A DNA stretch of 16,760 nucleotides from Oscillospiraceae bacterium (GTDB lineage Bacteria; Bacillota_A; Clostridia; Oscillospirales; Oscillospiraceae), in contig CADAPN010000023.1 of assembly GCA_902789835.1 (NCBI GenBank), forward strand, positions 1-16,760, given 5' to 3'. Below the pieces are notes generated by a model that was given only the letters and a program-made list of their open reading frames with translations, did not search any database and was not told where the DNA came from. Both the position numbers and the translations under genes were made by a program. Shown piece after piece: positions 7,444 to 14,485 of the stretch (the stretch's first letter is position 1; the number at the start of each line of letters is the position of its first letter).

Positions 7444-9154
7444 CGTCTTCCCCCTTTTCCATCGCTTCCGGATCCTGTACAGCCGATCCCACAGGCGCCG
7501 GACTCTTCTCCGGTCCGTGATAGACGAGGCACAGCATGGTCAGATCATCAAACTGCGGCGCCTCCCCGACAAATTCATTCACCGCTTCCCTGACCGTCTT
7601 CAGCACCTCCTCGGGGTTCTCGCCGGACACGCCGTTGAGTGCCCTCAGGGTGCGGTCTGTCCCGAAAAGGCGGCTGTTCCTGTCGGTTGCCTCCGGAAGG
7701 CCGTCGGAATATACGAACAGGATGCTGCCGGGCTCCAGCTTCAGCTCGTATTGTCTGTAGCGGAGGTCTTCCATGCTGCCGGCCGCCGGTCCGTGCCGGT
7801 CTTTATAGAGCTCGTAACAGCCCTCGGCACTTCTTATAATCGGATATTCATGCCCGGCGTTCACCGCCACCAGGCTGCCGTTCGACAGATCGAGGATTCC
7901 AAGCCAGACCGTGACAAACATGGACTCGGAATTGTCGACCGCGATCTGGTTGTTCAGCTGTTCCATCGCCTGCTTCGGACCGAGTCCGGCGAGCACACAG
8001 TTTCGCAGCAGTGTCATGGACTTCATCATAAACAGTGCCGCCGGGATGCCCTTGCCGGAGACATCCGCGATCACCAGGCCAAGATGATTGTCATCGATCA
8101 GGAAGTAATCGTAGAAGTCGCCGCCAACCTCTTTTGCCGGATCCATCACGGCAAAAAGGCTGATTTCCTTCCGTTCCGGGAACGGCGGAAAGATATGCGG
8201 AAGCATATCCTCCTGGATCCGCGCGGCAAGCGCAAGCTCCGTGTTGAGACGTTCTCTCTCTGCCGTGATCGCCGCGTTTTCGCGGATATAGTGCTTCAGA
8301 CTGCGGTCCATTTCCTCCACCGAGTGGGCCAGGGCTTCCAGCTCGTCACCGGTATGCACGTCCGAGACGTATTCTTCCTCCCGCTCCAGATTTTCGACCA
8401 GCGAATCCGTCTCCTGTTTCAGGGCCTGAATGGGCCGAATCACCTTCCGGTTCAGGATCAGGTAATGTGCGACAATCCCGACAGCCGTAATCACGACAAT
8501 GGTAATGGCCAGCATCACGTAGAGATTCATCTGTGCTTCGAAAATCTCGGCGATGGATACGTCAATTCCGATCAGGGCGGGCACTTCATCCTCCATATAC
8601 CGGATAGGCACCAGTGCGGTGGCGAGTTTTTCCCCCTCCAGCTCTCTGAGGCCGACGAAGAGCTTCTCCTCCCTTGGAGCCATCCTGTTTTCCAGAAGCT
8701 CTGTCATGATTTCTTTTTCACCCGGCCGGTACGGCCGATGGTCCAGGAATTCCGCCTGGGAGTCCGAAAGGCTTTCATTTCCTTCGGACAGATTGTGATA
8801 GATCTCGCTGATATAAACCAGATCGTCTTCCTCCGGAACCACGAGATAGATGTCTTTGTACTCCTCGGCATAAATCCCGGCCGTCATGAACATATAGCGG
8901 ATGCTATAGTACTCCTCGTCCTTCTTCTCGGTCTCCAGGAATTTTGTCGGGGCTATGCCGCTGATGTTGTCGGCTAGCAGGTGGGCATTGGCATAGGTGT
9001 AATCGGTATAGATTTTCAAGGCTCTGGCATACAGAAGCTGTCCCGCCACTATACCGACACCCAGGATCAGGAACAGGCCGAGGAAAACAAGGCTTCGGAT
9101 GTTTCGGCCGGCAATGGTTCCCCGTCTGGTTTTGATTTTCTCATATACTTTCAT
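7427..9154 (-). CDS. Membrane sensor PP2C phosphatase, SpoIIE/RsbU type
   Basis: The protein (575 aa) likely dephosphorylates a serine or threonine on an anti-sigma-antagonist (STAS) protein. A membrane helix at 21-40 and another at 211-233 flank an extracellular sensor segment of about 170 residues. A HAMP-like linker and coiled coil follow (234-310). The phosphatase domain (about 325-546) shows GGDFYD at 344-349, ADVSGKG at 363-369, SDGLPEA at 483-489 and DDLT at 536-539; the aspartates are the metal ligands of this family. The C-terminal 25 residues are acidic and probably disordered. I chose the ATG at 9154 over a GTG at 9172 because GGGGGAAA lies just upstream of it. It lies 47 bases downstream of the cNMP-ParB-like gene. 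No STAS protein is encoded in the window; the RsbW-like partner could be the MATE fusion at 12429-14216. Confidence 0.9.
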   Translation of the reverse strand: MKVYEKIKTRRGTIAGRNIRSLVFLGLFLILGVGIVAGQLLYARALKIYTDYTYANAHLLADNISGIAPTKFLETEKKDEEYYSIRYMFMTAGIYAEEYKDIYLVVPEEDDLVYISEIYHNLSEGNESLSDSQAEFLDHRPYRPGEKEIMTELLENRMAPREEKLFVGLRELEGEKLATALVPIRYMEDEVPALIGIDVSIAEIFEAQMNLYVMLAITIVVITAVGIVAHYLILNRKVIRPIQALKQETDSLVENLEREEEYVSDVHTGDELEALAHSVEEMDRSLKHYIRENAAITAERERLNTELALAARIQEDMLPHIFPPFPERKEISLFAVMDPAKEVGGDFYDYFLIDDNHLGLVIADVSGKGIPAALFMMKSMTLLRNCVLAGLGPKQAMEQLNNQIAVDNSESMFVTVWLGILDLSNGSLVAVNAGHEYPIIRSAEGCYELYKDRHGPAAGSMEDLRYRQYELKLEPGSILFVYSDGLPEATDRNSRLFGTDRTLRALNGVSGENPEEVLKTVREAVNEFVGEAPQFDDLTMLCLVYHGPEKSPAPVGSAVQDPEAMEKGEDDAAEK

Positions 9155-9201
9155 GCATTTCCCCCTGCGCACTCACAGGCAGTATACAGAAATGATAAGG
9201 A

Positions 9202-10059
9202 TCAGAAAAGTCCGCCCGAATCCCCCGGATTCAGGATCCTGATCCGAAGTTTGTCCAGTCCGCACTTCAGCGCGGCAGCCCAGCGATGGTGACCGTTCAG
9301 AATCCTGTACCCGCCGGATGCCAGTTTTGTGACATAAACCGGTTCGGGATAAATCGGTTCGTCCAGGCGTCGAAGCTGGGGAATCATTTTGACATATTCC
9401 GAGATGATGCGGTCATTGGGTCCGACCGAAGCTTTTGAAAATTCATCATCCGGGTTGGCGTGCAGCTCTTCCGGCGCAGCGGTATGTTTGAGCCTTTTTT
9501 CCAGGAAGCCCGCCCGGACGATGCTGTCCTTTTCTCCGTATTGTTCAAGATCGTCCAGCACATAGGGAAAGAAGGAAGACTGCTGTCCGATTCGAAAGCT
9601 GTCCTGGCGATCGGCTTCCCGGCTGATCTCCTGCAGCTTTTTGTTCAGCGCATCGCTTTTTTCGGCCCCGCTCTGATTGGCGGTTTCACTCTCCCTCAGC
9701 GTTCTGCACGCGGAATAGAAGCGGCCGTCCATCTCGCGGATCCGGGAACTCAGCTGCCGCATGATCCGGATCATCTGATCCGGCTGGTTCCGGAAGTAGA
9801 GGGCCATATCTTCTTCGGTCAGCTCGGTCAGGACCGCCGCATCATCCAGCACGACAGCCGTCGCCGTGCGCGGAAGGCCCTCGATCATTCCCATCTCACC
9901 CAGGAAGTCGCCCTGCTTCAGAACGGCAATCTGTTTTTCAAAGGATGTCCCGTAATCGGTATATACGCCGACCGTCCCCGCCTTGATGACGTACATGGTG
10001 AGGGCAAGATCACCCTCCCGGAAAAGAACCTTCCCTTTGGAATAAGTTATTGTCTCCAT
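9202..10059 (-). CDS. Cyclic-nucleotide-binding-fold protein fused to a ParB/sulfiredoxin-like domain
   Basis: In this 285-aa protein, residues 1-105 form a CRP-like cyclic-nucleotide-binding barrel: FREGD, then FLGEMGMIEGLPRTATAVV at the phosphate-binding cassette, with E55 and R64 in the usual ligand positions. About 105-235 is a charged helical linker. Residues 235-278 resemble the ParB/sulfiredoxin fold: YPEPVYVTKL, then NGHHRWAAA (255-263), the GxHR motif that binds nucleotide in ParB and in sulfiredoxin. No helix-turn-helix of the CRP type is visible, so this is probably not a classical transcription factor. The start ATG has GGGGAA upstream and lies 20 bases after the preceding cNMP gene. 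The cNMP part is clear; the ParB-like assignment rests on the motif and the predicted strand order. Confidence 0.75.
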   Translation of the reverse strand: METITYSKGKVLFREGDLALTMYVIKAGTVGVYTDYGTSFEKQIAVLKQGDFLGEMGMIEGLPRTATAVVLDDAAVLTELTEEDMALYFRNQPDQMIRIMRQLSSRIREMDGRFYSACRTLRESETANQSGAEKSDALNKKLQEISREADRQDSFRIGQQSSFFPYVLDDLEQYGEKDSIVRAGFLEKRLKHTAAPEELHANPDDEFSKASVGPNDRIISEYVKMIPQLRRLDEPIYPEPVYVTKLASGGYRILNGHHRWAAALKCGLDKLRIRILNPGDSGGLF

Positions 10060-10079
10060 TTTACATTTCCCCTGCCGTC

Positions 10080-10553
10080 TCAGCCGTTTGCGGTCCGCTC
10101 TCTGTCAACCGCCGCGTATTTCGCGATTCTTTCCAGCAGCTCGTCGTTTTTCTGATACCCAAAGGTTTCCGCATCCAGCGCGTCGCGAACCGTATGACAG
10201 ACATCGACATACCGCCGCGTGGTACTGCGCAGTCTGGAACACATCTGCATCAGCAACAGCATTCCGCTCTCGGGATTCTGCTCAAAAAAGCCGGAGGCGT
10301 CCTCTTCCGTAAAGGTTTCCAGCTCTGTTTCCTCTTCCAGAACAACCGCCGTGGCAGACCGCGGAACGTGGTCCAGCAGGCCCATTTCACCGAAAATCTG
10401 GTTCTCCAGAAGCTCTGCCAGTTTTACCTCGTCAGAACTGCCGTAGTCCAGAAACAGGCCGACTTTGCCGTGAAGGACGCGGTACATGAAGGCGCTCTCA
10501 TCGCCCTGTCGGAAAACGATCTCGTTCAGGCGGTATTGTTTGCTCTCTTTCAA
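10080..10553 (-). CDS. Cyclic-nucleotide-binding-fold regulatory protein
   Basis: From the start chosen here the protein is 157 aa. It is a single CRP-like cNMP-binding barrel, with FRQGDES near the start and FGEMGLLDHVPRSATAVV at the phosphate-binding cassette, followed by an alpha-helical tail of about 50 residues. It has no visible DNA-binding domain. It aligns well with the first 110 residues of the next gene downstream, so the two are probably duplicates. I chose TTG at 10553 because GGGAAGGGA sits seven bases before it and the resulting N-terminus matches the paralogue. ATG at 10586 or 10580 would add 9 to 11 residues but has only weak sites. It is the first gene of the leftward operon. 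The ligand is unknown; cAMP, cGMP or none are all possible. Confidence 0.8.
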   Translation of the reverse strand: MKESKQYRLNEIVFRQGDESAFMYRVLHGKVGLFLDYGSSDEVKLAELLENQIFGEMGLLDHVPRSATAVVLEEETELETFTEEDASGFFEQNPESGMLLLMQMCSRLRSTTRRYVDVCHTVRDALDAETFGYQKNDELLERIAKYAAVDRERTANG

Positions 10554-10595
10554 GGTGAATCCCTTCCCTTTCCCATTCATTTGCATCAAGAGTTC

Positions 10596-10624
10596 TTTTC
10601 AACTGTCCGTTTTTGTGCTATATT
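10596..10624 (+). promoter_or_regulatory. Probable promoter for the HAD-like gene
   Basis: TTTTCA (10596-10601) is followed after 17 bases by TATATT (10619-10624), which is preceded by TGC, giving an extended -10. The gene start is at 10672 with AGAGG upstream. No convincing promoter was found on the - strand of this 118-base divergent gap for the cNMP operon. Confidence 0.5.
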
Positions 10625-10671
10625 GATGTCAGATAACGTGAAACAAACCTGTAATAGCCAGAGGTTTTATC

Positions 10672-11163
10672 ATGAGAATATCTTTTGATCTTGATGATGT
10701 GCTGTTTGTCTCACCGAAACGGTACGAAACCGAGCCTGCCCCGCACTTTCCCTTTAATCTTCTTTTCAAGGACCGTCTGCGGAAAGGCACCGTAAAGCTG
10801 ATTCACGAACTTCAGCAAAGAGGTTTTGAAGTCTGGGTCTATACCTCGTCCTTTCGCTCGGAACAGTATATCCGCGCCCTTTTCCAGCGATACGGCGTCA
10901 AAATCGACCAGATCGTAAACGGCCAGCGCCACGAGAAAGAAGTCCAGCGCGGAAGAAAAACCCGTCTGCCCCAGAAAATGCCGAACTTCTATCACATCTC
11001 CCTGCATGTTGACGACGAAAAATCCATTGAAAAGAACGGCCGTATGTACGGGTTCCGGACCTTTCGGGTATTTGAGCCGGACAGCGGCTGGGCCAAAAAA
11101 GTTCTGGATGAAGCCCTTCGGGTTCGCAGAATCGAAGAGAAGAACGATGAAGACCGTGATTAA
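10672..11163 (+). CDS. HAD-like hydrolase-family protein
   Basis: This 163-aa protein starts with FDLDDVL (5-11). D6 and D8 match the nucleophile and acid/base aspartates of HAD motif I. VYTSS (57-60) fits motif II, and HVDDEKS (112-118) fits the acidic motif IV. A motif III lysine is not certain; K102 or another nearby residue could serve. No cap domain is visible, so this is a minimal HAD fold of the kind often acting on phosphorylated proteins or small phosphoesters. It is transcribed divergently from the cNMP operon with its own promoter. The C-terminus is charged. The substrate is unknown. Confidence 0.7.
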   Translation: MRISFDLDDVLFVSPKRYETEPAPHFPFNLLFKDRLRKGTVKLIHELQQRGFEVWVYTSSFRSEQYIRALFQRYGVKIDQIVNGQRHEKEVQRGRKTRLPQKMPNFYHISLHVDDEKSIEKNGRMYGFRTFRVFEPDSGWAKKVLDEALRVRRIEEKNDEDRD

Positions 11164-11263
11164 TGACATCATATCATAAGACGCAAGCCAAGGCAAGCAT
11201 GCAGTGTGCTTCTTGCAGAGCTTTCCCCTTGTCCGGGCTGTGACCGGAGTGTGACAAAACATG

Positions 11264-11272
11264 TGATACAAT
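11264..11272 (+). promoter_or_regulatory. Possible extended -10 element for the thioredoxin-like gene
   Basis: TGATACAAT reads as TGn plus TACAAT, an extended -10. No good -35 box lies at the usual distance. It is 75 bases upstream of the start codon at 11347. Confidence 0.35.
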
Positions 11273-11346
11273 CCGGTTATAGGATATACAAAACAGACCG
11301 AATCAACAACCTGCAAGCGTCAAACACACAGAAAGGATTGAAGATC

Positions 11347-12315
11347 ATGAAAAAAATAATTTGCATTCTCCTTACGCTTCTGCTTCTGGCGGGCCTGAGC
11401 TGCACGGCTTTTGCCGCCCAGGAGGGCATCCAGCCCGGTGACACCATGCCCGATTTCACAGTGGCTCTTTCCGATGGGACCAGCGCCACGCTCTCCGAGC
11501 TTCTGAAGGAAAATGACCTTGTTGTCCTGAACGTTTTTGCCACCTGGTGCGGTCCCTGCAAGTTGGAGTTTCCCGAGATGGAAAAAACCTATCAGGCCCA
11601 CCGCGACCGGATGGTGATCCTCTCGGTATCCGGCGCCCCGGCGGATACGCGGGAGATGATCGCGGCCTATAAGGAAGAGAACGCACTGAGCTTTCCGATG
11701 GGCATGGCCGGCGACGCGCTGGACTTCCTGAATGTCACCGCATACCCGACCACCGTGTTTATTGACCGCGACGGAAAGGTCGGCTTCTACAAGGTCGGCT
11801 CCTTTGTGCAGGAGGGTGATTTTGAGGCCAAGGTGAACACCTTCCTCTCCGACGATTACGACGGAACGCCGCTGGCATCGGAAGTTGCCTCCGGCAGCCT
11901 CCCGATCATTCTGCTGGTCGGGGCCGCGCTCGCCGTCATTCTCGTTATCCTTCTCGTGATCGGAAGGTGGTGCCTCTTCCGCAAGGCCGGCAAGCCCGGC
12001 TGGCACAGCATCATCCCGATCCTGAGCACGTATCAGGAGTATGCCATCGGCTGGAAAGGCTGGGTCGGGCTTCTCTCTCTGCTCTGCGGTGCGGGGGCAT
12101 CCGCGATCTATAGACTGCTCGGGCAGACCAATGCTTCATTCCTGCTCGTCCTCGCCTGTGTCCTTGCCTCCTTCGTGCTTCACGTGGTGGAAAGCTTCCG
12201 TCTGGCGAAGGCTTTCGGCAAAAAAGGCGGCACGGGAATCCTGTTGGTGCTGTTCCGGAATATCAGCCGCTTCTTCCTCGGCGTAGGGAAAGCCCGGTAT
12301 CTCAGGGAAGAATAA
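11347..12315 (+). CDS. Secreted TlpA-like thioredoxin with C-terminal DUF5684-like membrane domain
   Basis: From the ATG at 11347 the protein is 322 aa. This start has AAAGGA at 11331-11336 and gives a clean signal peptide, with cleavage likely after AFA at residue 23. Residues 30-170 are a TlpA/AhpC-type thioredoxin fold with FATWCGPC (64-71) and a cis-proline segment AYPTTVFID. It should act outside the membrane as a thiol-disulfide reductant or resolvase. After an Asp-rich linker, a helix near 182-203 is followed by CLFRKAGKPGWHSIIPIL and more hydrophobic helices, a pattern I know from DUF5684 membrane proteins. Coupling of an extracytoplasmic thioredoxin to this tail is less usual. Neither a CcdA nor a methionine sulfoxide reductase gene, common partners, is next to it. 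Confidence 0.8.
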   Translation: MKKIICILLTLLLLAGLSCTAFAAQEGIQPGDTMPDFTVALSDGTSATLSELLKENDLVVLNVFATWCGPCKLEFPEMEKTYQAHRDRMVILSVSGAPADTREMIAAYKEENALSFPMGMAGDALDFLNVTAYPTTVFIDRDGKVGFYKVGSFVQEGDFEAKVNTFLSDDYDGTPLASEVASGSLPIILLVGAALAVILVILLVIGRWCLFRKAGKPGWHSIIPILSTYQEYAIGWKGWVGLLSLLCGAGASAIYRLLGQTNASFLLVLACVLASFVLHVVESFRLAKAFGKKGGTGILLVLFRNISRFFLGVGKARYLREE

Positions 12316-12348
12316 AAATCACGCAAGTAAAGTCAATCATTAAAAGTC

Positions 12349-12416
12349 AACTGACTGCCAAGGAAGCTTTTGAGCCCGGCGCTCATCGGCATCATCTCCT
12401 TGGCAGTCAGTTTTTT
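12349..12416 (+). terminator. Rho-independent terminator after the thioredoxin-like gene
   Basis: A perfect 16-bp stem (12349-12364 with 12397-12412) ends in TTTTTT (12411-12416). The 32-base loop holds a smaller hairpin, TGAGC-CCGGC-GCTCA. On the - strand the stem is followed by GACTTTTAATG, so weaker termination of the convergent MATE-ATPase transcript is possible. Confidence 0.85.
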
Positions 12417-12428
12417 CCATTGCCCGTC

Positions 12429-14216
12429 TCAGAGCTTTACGGTAAGCACGTTCAGCCCCAGAAGATTCTGGTAGCTGTGTTCCTTCGCAATCCGAAACAC
12501 GATGCGAAGTCCGATGTTCTTCGCAGGGTCTTCGGGCGTCATTATGAGCTGACGCTCCTGCGGGTCAAAGGGTTTACAGTCATCCTTAAAGCGGATCATG
12601 ATATCCCCGTTTTTAAACACAATCCTGAGGTCGACGCTGTGCCTTCTCCGATCCTTCGGAAATCCGTGTTCAATGATGTTCCCGGCCATCTCTTCCATCG
12701 CAAGGGCGGCAAATGCCGCCCGCCGGGGATCAATCCCCTTTTCAAGGCTGAATCCCTGTACCGTCCGGGACACCTGAACGACCTCTTCCAACTTGCGGAC
12801 GCTGAGATCCAGGCGGTCCTCCTCCGCGGCGCCGAATGTATCCGGAATGACCATCAGCTCCTCCATGTTGGAGGGCAGCTTCCGCCGGATGATCCAGGAA
12901 TAGATGAAAATGGCAGCGGCACAGCCAATGCCGTTTAAAACATTTGCGGCATAAACTCCGTTTAGACCGATTTTCGGCAGGAGCAGCGCGGAAAACAAGA
13001 CGACAAAGACAATTCCGTCCAGCAGGGCCAGAAGACCGACCAGGAACCTTTTATTCGACGCCTGTCCATAGCAGGCAAAATGCATGGAGATCACGCTCAG
13101 CGGCATGCAGAGCGGCAGAATGCGAAATCCCCATTCCGTCATTTCAAAAACCGGGGTTGAAGCATCGTGATAGTACAGAAGTGTCAGCGGTCTCGCCAGC
13201 AGGATCAGCAGCGCGGAGATCCCCGCCATCAGCGGGACAAAGCGATACAGCGCGTTTCTCATCACATCGGCCAGTGTCTTTCGGTCCTCCTCCCCGATGC
13301 TCACACCGAAAACCATCCGTGAAACCGCAAGCATGCCGTTCGGTATCGCCCAGAACAGTCCCAGAAATGAATTCGCCGTGGAAAAGGCGGATATGCCAAG
13401 CTCACCGACATAACGGAGAATCAGCGCGTTAATGAGGACACCGCGGAGCGCGACATAGCCGGTGGTAAGGGAATTCGGCATGCCGACCCGGACAAGTTCC
13501 CTCAGCATGCTCCAGTCCCGAAGTCTCACATGAAGCCGAAAAATCGATCTTCCGCTCAGGAAATGAGCCGCCTCGACCAGCAGGAAAACCCACAGTCCCG
13601 CGGAGGATGCCAGGGCCAGGCCCAGCGTCCCGAGCCGAAACCGCCCCACCAGAAGGAAGTTCATGCCAACCGTGACCGCAACGGAGGCAAGGCTTGCCAC
13701 CGTACTGCGCCAGGCACGGTTTTCCAGGGAGAGAAATGCGGAAAGCTGCTGGCCCCAAAGCAGCGGCAGTACCCCCGGCACCTGGCCGAGGATATACCGG
13801 TTGAGCAGGCGGCGCGTCTCGGGATCCCCGGAACCCCGGCCGGGAAAGCCGGGCATGGTATATGCCACCAGAAGCAGCATCGTCACCGCCGAAAAGAAGC
13901 CGGTGCCGAGCATGCTGACCGAAAAGAGCCTGCTGTTCTGTTCCACTTGATTGTTCCCGAGGAACTTGCCGCAGATGATCTGAGAGCCGCTTACAAAAAG
14001 CACGGAAACGGTCCCGATCAGGAGCCCGATGGGGGCATAGAGTCCGACCGCGCTCATCGCCTGCGCCCCGATATAATTGCTGGCAAAGAGGCTGGAGACG
14101 ATTCCGTTGATCTGGCTGACTGCCGCGAGAAGAATCTGAACCGGCAGCAGGCGGAACAGGAGTCTGTGTACCAGATAGACATCCGGCTGCGGTTGTAAGG
14201 GAAGCTTTCTGCTCAT
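12429..14216 (-). CDS. MATE transporter fused to an RsbW-like serine-kinase-type ATPase domain
   Basis: This is a 595-aa fusion. Residues 15-445 are a MATE-type transporter with about twelve membrane helices (QINGIVSSLFASNYIGAQAM near 35-54; a second repeat from about 240). After a short linker, residues 465-595 form a GHKL ATPase domain of the RsbW/SpoIIAB type: AMEEMAGNIIEHG (506-518) is the N-box, with N513 for magnesium; RFKDDCKPFDP (542-552) is the G1 region; NIGLRIV (567-573) is the G2 lid. RsbW-type proteins phosphorylate STAS antagonists and bind sigma factors; here the domain is tethered to the membrane. No stop codon or frameshift lies between the two parts. An operator-like inverted repeat overlaps its promoter. 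The transport substrate and the partner protein are unknown. It is on the same strand as the phosphatase cluster but is not in the same operon. Confidence 0.9.
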   Translation of the reverse strand: MSRKLPLQPQPDVYLVHRLLFRLLPVQILLAAVSQINGIVSSLFASNYIGAQAMSAVGLYAPIGLLIGTVSVLFVSGSQIICGKFLGNNQVEQNSRLFSVSMLGTGFFSAVTMLLLVAYTMPGFPGRGSGDPETRRLLNRYILGQVPGVLPLLWGQQLSAFLSLENRAWRSTVASLASVAVTVGMNFLLVGRFRLGTLGLALASSAGLWVFLLVEAAHFLSGRSIFRLHVRLRDWSMLRELVRVGMPNSLTTGYVALRGVLINALILRYVGELGISAFSTANSFLGLFWAIPNGMLAVSRMVFGVSIGEEDRKTLADVMRNALYRFVPLMAGISALLILLARPLTLLYYHDASTPVFEMTEWGFRILPLCMPLSVISMHFACYGQASNKRFLVGLLALLDGIVFVVLFSALLLPKIGLNGVYAANVLNGIGCAAAIFIYSWIIRRKLPSNMEELMVIPDTFGAAEEDRLDLSVRKLEEVVQVSRTVQGFSLEKGIDPRRAAFAALAMEEMAGNIIEHGFPKDRRRHSVDLRIVFKNGDIMIRFKDDCKPFDPQERQLIMTPEDPAKNIGLRIVFRIAKEHSYQNLLGLNVLTVKL

Positions 14217-14224
14217 AAAAACAC

Positions 14225-14275
14225 CTGCCTCTTCTGGTATAAAACGAGTTTACACCAGAAGAGGCAGCATGACAA
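14225..14275 (-). promoter_or_regulatory. Promoter overlapped by a 14-bp inverted repeat (operator)
   Basis: On the - strand TTGTCA (14275-14270) is followed after 17 bases by TAAACT (14252-14247). A perfect 14-bp inverted repeat, CTGCCTCTTCTGGT and its complement, lies at 14225-14238 and 14254-14267 with a 15-base spacer. One arm sits between -35 and -10 and the other covers the leader near the ribosome site. Because transcription would start inside the spacer, the RNA carries only one arm, so this is better read as a DNA operator than as an RNA hairpin. The rest of the 269-base divergent gap (up to 14485) holds the KAP promoter and leader and otherwise nothing I can identify. Confidence 0.6.
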
Positions 14276-14351
14276 GCCTTTCTCTGTCTTATGCCCGGGC
14301 GGGGCGGTATCCTCTGTTTACATCTCTGTCGACTGGCCCGGTGAAAAAAAC

Positions 14352-14380
14352 TCGACATTTTTGAAGCGCGGGGCTATAAT
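14352..14380 (+). promoter_or_regulatory. Strong sigma-A promoter for the KAP-like NTPase
   Basis: TCGACA (14352-14357) is followed after 17 bases by a perfect TATAAT (14375-14380). Transcription would start near 14387, giving a leader of about 100 bases. Confidence 0.75.
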
Positions 14381-14397
14381 AAATAAAATGTAATGTA

Positions 14398-14470
14398 GCT
14401 CTCTGCGCATGACGCTGAGAGCAAAGGCAGTTTTAGGTTTGGGTGCAGGCATTGGGGCAGCCCGCCACCC
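14398..14470 (+). promoter_or_regulatory. Structured 5' leader, possible riboswitch or attenuator (unassigned)
   Basis: The first hairpin pairs GCTCTCTGCG (14398-14407) with CGCTGAGAGC (14413-14422) with one T-T mismatch and a 5-base loop. A second possible stem pairs GGGTG (14441-14445) with CACCC (14466-14470), ending just before the ribosome site AAGGAGG at 14472-14478. The segment between is purine-rich and could pair with the ribosome site region. I could not match it with confidence to a known riboswitch class from memory. Confidence 0.4.
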
Positions 14471-14485
14471 GAAGGAGGAAACCAT

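Noticed and set aside
7376..8977. A 533-codon + strand frame opposite the phosphatase
   Set aside because: The - strand product has all SpoIIE-type motifs; this frame has no motif and no ribosome site.
10059..10080. The two cNMP genes as a single broken CRP-type regulator
   Set aside because: Each has a complete barrel, its own ribosome site and its own start, and neither shows a helix-turn-helix. They are paralogues, not fragments.
11180..11222. Possible terminator after the HAD-like gene (GCAAGCA...TGCTTCTTGC)
   Set aside because: The stem has a bulge and only a short mixed CTTTCCCC tract follows, so it is not a convincing rho-independent terminator.
13429..14358. A 309-codon - strand frame in another phase of the MATE-ATPase gene, considered as evidence for a frameshift
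   Set aside because: The main frame keeps MATE character without a break from residue 1 to about 445, so no frameshift is needed.
14380..14485. Assignment of the KAP leader to a known riboswitch class such as Moco, c-di-GMP or cobalamin
   Set aside because: I could not line up the conserved bases of any class from memory; a covariance-model search is needed for a call.
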